Part shown: positions 57,105-64,000 of the stretch, piece by piece
Layout of the letters: every line of letters starts with the position of its first letter
Numbering within the stretch: the first letter of the stretch is position 1
Assembly: GCA_900546915.1 (NCBI GenBank)
Contig: UREY01000003.1
Coordinates: 62,001 to 126,000, forward strand
Source: an uncultured Eubacteriales bacterium
Lineage (GTDB): Bacteria; Bacillota; Clostridia; Oscillospirales; Oscillospiraceae
Length of the DNA stretch: 64,000 nt
Reading direction: 5' to 3'
The notes under the pieces: generated by a model
What the model saw: the letters and a program-made list of their open reading frames with translations, nothing else
Database searches by the model: none
Told to the model about the DNA's origin: nothing
Translations under genes and position numbers: made by a program

Positions 57105-58117
57105 ATGTTACCGTAGTCGGAAGCGGTGGCTGGGGCACAGCGCTGGCCATCCATCTATGTAAAAACGGCCACCGGGTGACCCTGTGGTCGCACAACCCGG
57201 AAAAGGCCGCTTCCCTGGCCGCCACCCGGCGCAACCCCATGCTTCCCGGCGTGCCGCTGCCGCCGGAGCTGGCCTGCTCCGGGGACCCGGCCTGCGTCCG
57301 GGGACGGGATATGGTGGTCCTGGCGCCCCCCTCCTTTCCCTTTCGGGCGGTGTGCCGGACGGTGGCGCCGTATCTGGACCGGCAGACCCTGCTGGTCTCG
57401 GTAACCAAGGGCATCGAGCCGGAGACGCTTCTGCGGATGTCTCAGGTGGCCGAGGAGGTGACGGGCCACTGCGTAGCCGTGCTCTCCGGCCCCAGTCATG
57501 CCGAGGAGGTGGCCCGAGGCGTTCCCACAGGCTGCGTGGCCGCCTGCCGGGAGAAGGCGGCGGCGGAGGCGGTCCAGGACGCGTTCATCTCCGACCGCTT
57601 CCGGGTCTACGCCAATCCCGACGTGGTGGGCGTGGAGCTGAGCGGCGCGCTGAAGAACGTCATCGCCCTGTGCGCCGGTATTTCCGACGGCCTGGGCTTC
57701 GGGGACAACACCAAGGCCATGCTCATGACCCGGGGCCTCACGGAGACGGCCCGGCTGGGCGTCGCCCTGGGCGCCCGGAGCGAGACCTTTGCAGGCCTGG
57801 CCGGGGTGGGGGACCTGATCGTCACCTGCACCTCCATGCACTCCCGCAACCGCCGGGCCGGCATCCTCATCGGCCAAGGCAAAACGCCGGAGCAGGCCAT
57901 GGCGGAGGTGGGCGCCGTGGTAGAAGGGTATTACGCCGCCCGGGCGGCCCACCTGCTGGCCGCCCGTTTAAACGCGGAGCTGCCCATCACAGCCGCCGCC
58001 TACCGGGTCCTGTACGAAGGCGCGGACGTATCTCAGACGGTAACCCAGCTTCTCTGCCGGGAAAAACGGGCGGAGACGGAGGATGCCAGCTGGGATTCCC
58101 ACGGAAACTGCAGCTAA
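57101..58117 (+). CDS. gpsA: Glycerol-3-phosphate dehydrogenase [NAD(P)+]
   Basis: The 338-residue protein begins MNVTVVGSGGWGTALAIHL, the NAD(P)-binding loop, and has SGPSHAEEVARGVPTG, the catalytic Lys region VELSGALKNVIALCAGI and GLAGVGDLIVTC. It reduces dihydroxyacetone phosphate to glycerol-3-phosphate for PlsY. The ATG overlaps the plsY stop by 4 bases. The TAA stop lies within the terminator stem. Confidence 0.96.
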   Translation: MNVTVVGSGGWGTALAIHLCKNGHRVTLWSHNPEKAASLAATRRNPMLPGVPLPPELACSGDPACVRGRDMVVLAPPSFPFRAVCRTVAPYLDRQTLLVSVTKGIEPETLLRMSQVAEEVTGHCVAVLSGPSHAEEVARGVPTGCVAACREKAAAEAVQDAFISDRFRVYANPDVVGVELSGALKNVIALCAGISDGLGFGDNTKAMLMTRGLTETARLGVALGARSETFAGLAGVGDLIVTCTSMHSRNRRAGILIGQGKTPEQAMAEVGAVVEGYYAARAAHLLAARLNAELPITAAAYRVLYEGADVSQTVTQLLCREKRAETEDASWDSHGNCS

Positions 58118-58130
58118 AGGCTGCAGTTTT
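58105..58130 (+). terminator. Terminator of der-plsY-gpsA
   Basis: AAACTGCAG, 7-base loop, CTGCAGTTTT. The loop contains the gpsA stop codon. Confidence 0.75.
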
Positions 58131-58174
58131 CGCAATTTTCAAGGTTTTTCCGGTCAAGCTGGGTCTACGAAGTT

Positions 58175-58191
58175 TTAACCGCGATTTTACA
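58175..58191 (+). promoter_or_regulatory. Possible PhoP-type direct repeat
   Basis: TTAACC and TTTACA start 11 bases apart, the periodicity of PhoP boxes, and end about 9 bases before the -35 at 58201. They may allow autoregulation. Confidence 0.35.
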
Positions 58192-58200
58192 AAGAAACCA

Positions 58201-58228
58201 TTGGCACGGAGAAATTTTGCAGTATAAT
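58201..58228 (+). promoter_or_regulatory. Promoter of the two-component operon
   Basis: TTGGCA, 16 bases, TATAAT. Confidence 0.65.
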
Positions 58229-58277
58229 AAAATTTGTGGAAAAACTGCAATCTAAACAGGCGAGAAAGGGAAACGCG

Positions 58278-58952
58278 ATGATTTATCTGGTGGAAGACGA
58301 CGGCAGCATCCGGGAGCTGGTTTTGTACACCCTGAATCACTCCGGGCTGGAGGCCAAGGGGTTCGGAACGCCCCGGGATTTCTGGAGGGCCATGGAGCAG
58401 GAGGCCCCCCAGCTGATTATGCTGGATATTATGCTCCCGGAGGAGGACGGCCTGCAGATCCTGCGTAAAATCCGGGCGGGAGGTCCCTGGAAGGGGATCC
58501 CCGTGATGATGCTCACCGCCAAGGGGACGGAGTACGACAAGGTCATTGGGCTCGACGCAGGCGCCGACGACTACGTGCCGAAGCCCTTCGGCATGATGGA
58601 GCTGCTGGCCCGGGTCCGGGCGCTGCTGCGCCGCTCCGGCGGTCCGGCGGCTCCGGTGGAGTACACCGTCGGGCCCTTGTACGTCTCCCCGGCCCGGCAT
58701 GTGGTCCGGGTGAACGGGCGGGACGTCACGCTTACGCTGAAAGAATACGAGGTTTTGAAGATGCTGTTGGAGAACCAGGACGTGGTTCTCACCCGGGACC
58801 GGCTGCTGAATCAGGTCTGGGGCTATTCCTTCGACGGGGAGAGCCGGACGGTGGACGTTCACATCCGGACTCTCCGGCAGAAGCTGATGGAGGCCGGCGA
58901 GCTGATTGAAACGGTCCGGGGCGTGGGCTATAAGATTGGAGTCCGGCCGTGA
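58278..58952 (+). CDS. OmpR/PhoB-family response regulator
   Basis: The 224-residue protein has a receiver domain with acidic pocket VEDD, phospho-acceptor Asp50 in LIMLDIMLPEEDG and Lys in YVPKPF, and a C-terminal winged helix (about 130-224) with LTLKEYEVLKMLLEN and RTVDVHIRTLRQKL. It resembles PhoP of Gram-positives. GAAAGGG lies 7 bases before the ATG at 58278. The kinase gene overlaps its stop. Confidence 0.93.
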   Translation: MIYLVEDDGSIRELVLYTLNHSGLEAKGFGTPRDFWRAMEQEAPQLIMLDIMLPEEDGLQILRKIRAGGPWKGIPVMMLTAKGTEYDKVIGLDAGADDYVPKPFGMMELLARVRALLRRSGGPAAPVEYTVGPLYVSPARHVVRVNGRDVTLTLKEYEVLKMLLENQDVVLTRDRLLNQVWGYSFDGESRTVDVHIRTLRQKLMEAGELIETVRGVGYKIGVRP

Positions 58953-60340
58953 GGGCCCGCTCCCTGCGCCTGAGCCGGAAGGTCTACCGCAGCTGCCTGC
59001 TGGCGGCCCTGAGCGCGGTCCTGGTATGCGTGGGGATTTTCGCCGGCTTTGCTTATAACCAGGTGAGCCGGGAGAACACCCGGAACCTTCAGGAGGAGGC
59101 GGCCTACATCGCCCACGCGGTGGAGCTGTCCGGTACGGCGTACCTCCGGACGCTGACGCCTGCGGCGGGAAGCCGGGTCACCTGGATCGCCCCCGACGGC
59201 CGGGTCCTTTACGATACGCAGGTTCCGGCTTCCTCCATGGAAAATCACGCGGACCGGTGGGAGGTCCGCCAGGCTCTGGAGGAGGGCGCCGGCCAGAGCA
59301 GCCGGTATTCCGACACTTTGGCCGAGCGGACCTACAACTACGCCGTGCGGATTTCCGACGGCTCTGTGGTCCGCTTCTCGGCGACCCAGGCGTCCAATTG
59401 GTCCTTACTCCGGACGGCGGCCCTGCCCACCCTGGCCGCCCTGGCCGCCGTGGCGGCGCTGACGCTGCTTCTGGCCTCCAAAACGGCCCGGGACATGGTG
59501 CAGCCCATCAACCGCATCAACCTGCAGGCGCCTCAGGAAAGGGAAACTTATGAGGAGCTCCGGCCTCTGGTCCAGCGCATCGGGCTTCAGAACCGGCAGC
59601 TGCGGGAGCAAATGGAGCATCTGTCCCAGGAGCACGAGGAGCAGGACCGCTTCCGCCGGGAATTTACCGCCAATGTCTCCCACGAGCTGAAAACCCCGCT
59701 GACCTCCATCTCCGGCTTTGCCGAGATCATCCGGGACGGCTTGGTGCGGTCCGAGGACGTGCCGCGTTTTGCCGGAAACATTTACAAAGAGGCCCGCAGG
59801 CTCATCACCCTGGTGGGAGACATCATCAAAATCACCCAAATGGACGACAAGCAGCTCCCCATCCAGCGGGAGCAGCTGGACCTGCGGGCGCTGTGCGCCG
59901 ATGTGATCGAGCACCTGCAGCCGGCTGCCGGCAGCGCCGGGGTGGAAATTTGCCTGGAGGGAAGCGCGCCCCCGGTATCCGGCGCCCGCCAGATCGCCGA
60001 TGAGATGATTTACAATCTCTGCGACAACGCCATCAAGTACAACCGCCCCGGCGGCAAGGTCCGGGTCCGGGTGGAGCCCCGGCAGGAGGGCGCCGTGGCG
60101 GTCAGCGTGGAGGATACCGGCATCGGCATCCCCAAAGAGCACCAGGCCCGGGTATTTGAGCGCTTCTACCGGGTGGACAAAAATCGCTCCCGGGAAATCG
60201 GAGGCACGGGCCTGGGGCTGTCCATTGTGAAGCACGGCGCGCTGTATCACGGCGCCGCCCTGTACCTGGACAGTACGCCGGGCGTGGGCACGAAAATCAC
60301 CGTGGTCTTCCCCAGAACGGCCCCGGACCTGGAGCACTAG
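58949..60340 (+). CDS. PhoR-like sensor histidine kinase
   Basis: The 463-residue protein has an N-terminal helix (CLLAALSAVLVCVGIFAGFAY), an extracellular domain of about 125 residues, a second helix (LPTLAALAAVAALTLLLA), a HAMP-like linker, the H box NVSHELKTPLTSISGF with His245, and the ATPase domain (DNAIKYN, VEDTGIGIP, GGTGLGLSIV). It should phosphorylate the adjacent regulator. The GTG at 58949 overlaps the regulator stop (GTGA). A phosphate signal is likely by family but not shown. Confidence 0.93.
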   Translation: MRARSLRLSRKVYRSCLLAALSAVLVCVGIFAGFAYNQVSRENTRNLQEEAAYIAHAVELSGTAYLRTLTPAAGSRVTWIAPDGRVLYDTQVPASSMENHADRWEVRQALEEGAGQSSRYSDTLAERTYNYAVRISDGSVVRFSATQASNWSLLRTAALPTLAALAAVAALTLLLASKTARDMVQPINRINLQAPQERETYEELRPLVQRIGLQNRQLREQMEHLSQEHEEQDRFRREFTANVSHELKTPLTSISGFAEIIRDGLVRSEDVPRFAGNIYKEARRLITLVGDIIKITQMDDKQLPIQREQLDLRALCADVIEHLQPAAGSAGVEICLEGSAPPVSGARQIADEMIYNLCDNAIKYNRPGGKVRVRVEPRQEGAVAVSVEDTGIGIPKEHQARVFERFYRVDKNRSREIGGTGLGLSIVKHGALYHGAALYLDSTPGVGTKITVVFPRTAPDLEH

Positions 60341-60420
60341 CCCGGTCCGTCGGCCAGGGCGATGCCCCATGGGTGGAGCGCCGCTTGATCGAAACGGCCT
60401 CCGTAGTCCCGGAATAATCG

Positions 60421-60449
60421 TTGCAAAAAAGGGCCTTTCATGTTATAAT
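60421..60449 (+). promoter_or_regulatory. Promoter of rex
   Basis: TTGCAA, 17 bases, TATAAT. Confidence 0.75.
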
Positions 60450-60482
60450 GATCAAAAATCGAGACATGGAGGGAGACGGGCC

Positions 60483-61121
60483 ATGAAACCCAAGGAAATT
60501 TCCAAGTCCGTGCTGAAGCGCCTTCCCAGCTACCTGACCTACCTAAAGTCCCTGCCTCCGGATAGCCCCCCCAACATTTCCGCCACAGCCCTGGCGGCCG
60601 CGTTGAGTATGGGAGAGGTGCAGGTCCGCAAGGACCTGGCTCTGGTCTCCGACGGAGGACGGCCCAAGGTGGGCTACATGCGCCAGAGTCTGATTGCGGA
60701 TATTGAGCAGTTTTTAGGGTACGACAATACCACTGAAGCCGTACTCATCGGCGCCGGAAAGCTGGGCCAGGCCCTGTTGGGCTACAGCGGCTTCGCCGAA
60801 TACGGCCTGGAGATCGTGGCCGCCTTTGACGCGGACGAGACGTTGGACGGAAAGACCGAGTCCGGAAAGCCCATCTACGCCATCTCTAAGCTTCCCCAGT
60901 TCTGTCAGGAGCGGAAGGTCCTCATGGGAATCATCACGGTTCCCGCCGCCGCCGCCCAGCAGGTGTGCGATTTGCTCATCGCCAACGGCATCAAGGCCGT
61001 CTGGACCTTCGCCCCGGCCCATCTGGACGTGCCGCCCCACATTCTGGTGCAGTACGAGAATATGGCCACCTCCCTGGCGGTCCTGTCGGTCCATCTGTCC
61101 GCACAGATCAACGGAAAATAA
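60483..61121 (+). CDS. rex: Redox-sensing transcriptional repressor Rex
   Basis: The 212-residue protein has an N-terminal winged helix (KSVLKRLPSYLTYLKSL, SMGEVQVRKDLALVSDGGRP) and a Rossmann NAD(H) domain with LIGAGKLGQALLGY, followed by the domain-swap helix at the C terminus (LAVLSVHLSAQ). It represses fermentation genes until NADH rises. GGAGGGA precedes the ATG at 60483. Monocistronic, with its own promoter and terminator. Confidence 0.96.
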   Translation: MKPKEISKSVLKRLPSYLTYLKSLPPDSPPNISATALAAALSMGEVQVRKDLALVSDGGRPKVGYMRQSLIADIEQFLGYDNTTEAVLIGAGKLGQALLGYSGFAEYGLEIVAAFDADETLDGKTESGKPIYAISKLPQFCQERKVLMGIITVPAAAAQQVCDLLIANGIKAVWTFAPAHLDVPPHILVQYENMATSLAVLSVHLSAQINGK

Positions 61122-61136
61122 TCCGGCATTCCGGAA

Positions 61137-61173
61137 AACGCGCTGCAAGCGGGTCCGCTTGGCAGCGCGTTTT
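61137..61173 (+). terminator. Terminator of rex
   Basis: AACGCGCTGC and GCAGCGCG, with inner AGCGG/CCGCT pairing, followed by TTTTGC. Confidence 0.7.
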
Positions 61174-61293
61174 GCTGTGAAGCAGGAGCGGCAGCTTGGG
61201 CCCCTGCCGGGCATACCTTCTGGTCTATCTGCAACAGGAAGCCGGAATCGGGGCGGCAGTTTTTGTCTTTTTCGGAGGAAATGAAAAAAACAG

Positions 61294-61322
61294 TTGTTTC
61301 TATCCCGAAAATGGTGTAAAAT
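61294..61322 (+). promoter_or_regulatory. Promoter of gpmI
   Basis: TTGTTT, 17 bases, TAAAAT. Confidence 0.6.
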
Positions 61323-61373
61323 AGTATGGCTTAGATCCCAAAACGGATACTTTTCAGCTGGAGGCTATCAAAT

Positions 61374-62939
61374 ATGAAAAAACCCGTTGTATTGGTTATT
61401 ATGGACGGCGTGGGCCGGGGCGACGGGGGGCCCGGCGACGCAGTGAAGCAGGCCCGGACGCCCACCCTGGACATGCTTCTGGAGCGCTACCCCCACACCT
61501 GGCTCAAGGCCCACGGTACCGCCGTCGGCCTGCCCACCGACGAGGATATGGGCAACTCCGAGGTGGGGCACAACGCCCTGGGCTGCGGTCAGGTCTACTC
61601 CCAGGGAGCCAAGCTGGTGGAGGAGTCTATTGAATCCGGCAAGCTGTTCCAGTCCAAAACCTGGACCGATCTGGTGTCCAACTGCCTGAATCAAAACAAG
61701 GCCCTGCATTTTCTGGGCCTTCTGTCGGACGGCAACGTCCACTCCAACATCTCCCACCTATTCGCCATGCTGAAGGCGGCCAAGGCCGCCGGCGTCCGCC
61801 GGGCCTATTGTCACATTCTCCTGGACGGACGGGATGTTCCCGCCACCTCCGCCCTGACCTATGTGGACCGGCTGGAGGAGCTGCTGGCTTCTCTCCGCGA
61901 GCCCGGCTTCGACTATGCCATCGCCTCCGGCGGCGGCCGGATGCAGATCACCATGGACCGTTACCAGGCCAACTGGCCGATGGTAGAGGCCGGTTGGCGG
62001 ACCCATGTCCAGGGTCAGGGCCGCCGGTTCCCCTCCGCCCGGCAGGCCATCGAGACCTACCGGCAGGAGCTCAACTGCATCGACCAGGATTTGCCCGCCT
62101 TTGTGGTAGACCGGTCCGGGGAGCCCGTCGCCAAAATCGCCAACGGCGACAGCGTGATTCTCTTTAACTTCCGGGGAGACCGGGCCCAGGAGATTTCCCT
62201 GGCCTTCGACCGGAAGGATTTCGACAAATTTGACCGGGGCGACTATACCGGCGTGGAATTTGCCGGGATGCTGGAGTACGACGGGGATCTGAAGATTCCC
62301 CAGCGCTACCTGGTGGACCCCCCGGTGATTCAAAACACCCTGACCGAGCTGCTGTGCGCCCACGGCATCCGAGAGTACGCCCTGTCCGAGACTCAGAAAT
62401 ACGGCCACGTCACCTATTTCTGGAACGGCAACCGGTCCGGCAAGGTGGACGAGCGGCTGGAAACCTATGAGGAGATTCCCTCCGATGTGATTCCCTTTGA
62501 GCAGGCGCCTGCGATGAAGTCCGTGGAGATTACGGACCATATGGTAGCCGCCATGGCCTCCGGGCAATACGATTTCCTCCGGTGCAACTATCCAAACGGA
62601 GACATGGTGGGCCATACCGGCGTCCTGGAGGCGGTGATTACCGCCATGGAATGCGTAGACCGGGGTTTGGCCCGGATTCTGGAGGCCGCCGATGCCACCG
62701 GCTATACGGTGCTGATTACCGCCGACCACGGCAACGCCGACCAGATGACGGAGACGAAAAAGGGCAAGACCTCCATCCGCACGGCCCACAGCCTGAATCC
62801 CGTCCCCTTCATCATCTACGACAAAGACACCCGTTATGAAATCCGGGACGGCCGTTACGGTCTGGCCAACGTGGCCCCCACCGTGGCCAAGCTGCTGGAT
62901 ATCCCCGCTCCCGCCTGCTGGGAAGCGCCGATGATCTGA
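61374..62939 (+). CDS. gpmI: Cofactor-independent phosphoglycerate mutase
   Basis: The 521-residue alkaline-phosphatase-fold enzyme has VVLVIMDGVG, the catalytic Ser in DMGNSEVGHNALG, HILLDGRDVP, FNFRGDRAQE and TADHGNADQM, supplying all metal ligands and the phospho-Ser. It interconverts 3- and 2-phosphoglycerate in glycolysis. TGGAGG lies upstream of the ATG. It stands alone, not in a gap-pgk-tpi cluster. Confidence 0.96.
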   Translation: MKKPVVLVIMDGVGRGDGGPGDAVKQARTPTLDMLLERYPHTWLKAHGTAVGLPTDEDMGNSEVGHNALGCGQVYSQGAKLVEESIESGKLFQSKTWTDLVSNCLNQNKALHFLGLLSDGNVHSNISHLFAMLKAAKAAGVRRAYCHILLDGRDVPATSALTYVDRLEELLASLREPGFDYAIASGGGRMQITMDRYQANWPMVEAGWRTHVQGQGRRFPSARQAIETYRQELNCIDQDLPAFVVDRSGEPVAKIANGDSVILFNFRGDRAQEISLAFDRKDFDKFDRGDYTGVEFAGMLEYDGDLKIPQRYLVDPPVIQNTLTELLCAHGIREYALSETQKYGHVTYFWNGNRSGKVDERLETYEEIPSDVIPFEQAPAMKSVEITDHMVAAMASGQYDFLRCNYPNGDMVGHTGVLEAVITAMECVDRGLARILEAADATGYTVLITADHGNADQMTETKKGKTSIRTAHSLNPVPFIIYDKDTRYEIRDGRYGLANVAPTVAKLLDIPAPACWEAPMI

Positions 62940-62954
62940 CGTCCTTCCAGGCGC

Positions 62955-62984
62955 GCCGGAAGACAAAATTCTGCGTTTTCCGGC
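62955..62984 (+). terminator. Possible terminator of gpmI
   Basis: GCCGGAA and TTCCGGC arms with a 16-base loop lie shortly after the stop; a T-rich segment follows about 10 bases later. Weak. Confidence 0.4.
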
Positions 62985-62991
62985 GGCCTGC

Positions 62992-63020
62992 TTGTGTTTT
63001 CCCCGGCGATGGGATAGAAT
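62992..63020 (+). promoter_or_regulatory. Promoter of the asp23-fakA pair
   Basis: TTGTGT, 17 bases, TAGAAT, about 45 bases before the Asp23-family gene. Confidence 0.55.
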
Positions 63021-63063
63021 AACAGCATAGTATTGCCGGTCTTCCGGCAAAGGAGGTACCTGT

Positions 63064-63417
63064 ATGATTCGTCAGAATACGGAAAGGGGTGCTGTCGTCA
63101 TCGGCAGCAACGTCTACACCAACATTGCCGGCGTCGCCGCCTCCAACTGCTTCGGCGTCAAGGGGATGGCGGTCCGCTCCATGACCGACGGCCTGGTTCA
63201 TCTGCTTCGGAAGGAATCCATGAGCAAAGGCGTCCGGGTCCAATTTCACGAGGACGACACCATCTCCATCGATCTGCACATCATGGTGGACCACGGAGTC
63301 AATCTGGCCGCCGTGGGCGCCTCGATCATTTCCGAGGTGCGTTACGTGGTGAACAAATGCACCGGCACCCAGGTCCGCGCTGTGAACGTCTACATCGATT
63401 CCATGATGATTGGGTGA
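63064..63417 (+). CDS. Asp23/Gls24-family envelope stress protein
   Basis: The 117-residue protein is a single Asp23 domain (GAVVIGSNVYTNIAGVAASN, VRVQFHEDDTISIDLHIMVD). AAAGGAGG precedes the ATG. In Firmicutes this gene (YloU-like) lies next to the fatty-acid kinase gene, as here with a 49-base gap. Role in the envelope is inferred from the family. Confidence 0.88.
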   Translation: MIRQNTERGAVVIGSNVYTNIAGVAASNCFGVKGMAVRSMTDGLVHLLRKESMSKGVRVQFHEDDTISIDLHIMVDHGVNLAAVGASIISEVRYVVNKCTGTQVRAVNVYIDSMMIG

Positions 63418-63466
63418 GCCCAATCCTACTATTGGGCCAGTCCCAATTTCGGAGGTGTAAATTCCA

Positions 63467-64000
63467 TTGAGGCAAACCATCCACGGGGCCGATTTTCGCA
63501 GACTGATCATCAGCGCGGCCGCCTCTATTGAAATCCACAAGCAATCGATCAACGAGCTCAACGTCTTTCCCGTGCCCGACGGCGACACGGGCACCAACAT
63601 GTCCATGACCATGAACGCCGCCGTGGCGGACCTGAAGAAGGCCGAGGACCCCACCCTGGACAAGGCGGCTTCCATCACGGCCTCCGCCATGCTCCGGGGC
63701 GCCCGGGGCAACTCCGGTGTCATTTTGAGCCTCCTGTTTCGGGGCATTTCCAAGGCCTTAAAAGGCGCGAGGGAATGCGACGGCGTCCTCTGGGCCAGGG
63801 CCCTGCAGGAGGGCGTCGACGCCGCCTACAAAGCGGTGATGAAGCCCGCAGAGGGCACCATTCTCACAGTCGCCCGCCTGTCTGCGGCAAAAGCCGCCCA
63901 GGCCGCATCGGAAAACAGCTATTTTGAATTCGTCCAGGAGGCCGCCGTGGAGGAGGCCCGAATCGCCTTGGCCAATACGGTCCATCAAAATCCGGTGCTG
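63467..64000 (+). CDS. fakA: DAK2-domain protein, FakA/YloV-like fatty-acid kinase, 3' end outside window
   Basis: The first 178 residues are visible. The ATP-binding DhaL-type motif VPDGDTGTNM (about 36-45) and LRGARGNSGVILS identify a DAK2 domain. FakA phosphorylates fatty acids bound by FakB for phospholipid synthesis. The TTG at 63467 is the likely start, with GGAGG 11 bases upstream and the product beginning just before the conserved first helix. It follows the Asp23-family gene as in other Firmicutes. Confidence 0.88.
   Translation, partial: MRQTIHGADFRRLIISAAASIEIHKQSINELNVFPVPDGDTGTNMSMTMNAAVADLKKAEDPTLDKAASITASAMLRGARGNSGVILSLLFRGISKALKGARECDGVLWARALQEGVDAAYKAVMKPAEGTILTVARLSAAKAAQAASENSYFEFVQEAAVEEARIALANTVHQNPVL

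Noticed and set aside
1..64000. CRISPR array, prophage, rRNA or tRNA genes
   Set aside because: No regularly spaced repeats, phage structural genes or RNA gene signatures were seen on either strand.

Overview
The window looks like chromosome from a high-GC, spore-forming Firmicute of the Oscillospiraceae type (Flavonifractor/Intestinimonas/Oscillibacter-like). This placement is inference. It rests on intact sporulation sigma factors SigK and SigF with SpoIIAA/SpoIIAB, T-box control of valS and thrS, a CIRCE-controlled hsp20, Rex, a BlaI/M56 pair, S-layer homology domains, and strong G/C third-position bias that creates long antisense shadow ORFs. No rRNA, tRNA, CRISPR array, prophage or intact insertion sequence was seen.

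Layout. 1-5 kb: the 3'-truncated gene of a secreted von Willebrand factor A protein, sigK, and an AAA ATPase/DUF4143 gene. 5-10.5 kb: a sugar locus (isomerase-like, DUF4867-like, xylulokinase) divergent from a ROK repressor. 10.7-14.6 kb: blaI, an M56 metallopeptidase gene and ppk1. 14.7-19.3 kb: a MATE exporter gene and a translationally coupled surface pair (S-layer-anchored cysteine-peptidase-like protein plus a membrane protein sharing its C-terminal domain). 19.8-22.6 kb: the spoIIA operon extended by a NagZ-like lipoprotein gene. 22.9-27 kb: valS with its T-box leader and a G5/3D cell-wall protein. 27.5-35.8 kb: a ClpE-like chaperone, a GNAT protein, thrS with T-box, pepD, an amidohydrolase and hsp20. 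36-38.3 kb: an unrecognised HExxH protein, a Nudix hydrolase and a copper-chaperone-like protein. 38.7-42.7 kb: a three-gene MacB-like ABC system, then a small MITE. 43-47.2 kb: a TPP-riboswitch thiamin salvage operon (thiW-tenA-thiM-thiE-thiD). 47.2-54.9 kb: prfB, a transglutaminase-like lipoprotein without its catalytic residues, a YitT protein and an atypical type IIA topoisomerase pair. 55-64 kb: der-plsY-gpsA, a PhoP/PhoR-like two-component system, rex, gpmI, an Asp23 protein and the start of a FakA-like kinase gene.

The most novel-looking material is the SLH/cysteine-peptidase surface pair, a dispersed family of hairpin-rich noncoding repeats (about 2.6, 19.6 and 46.1 kb), a MITE at 42.8 kb, the degenerate transglutaminase lipoprotein, and an orphan HExxH protein. 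All functions are read from sequence motifs; no database search was run.
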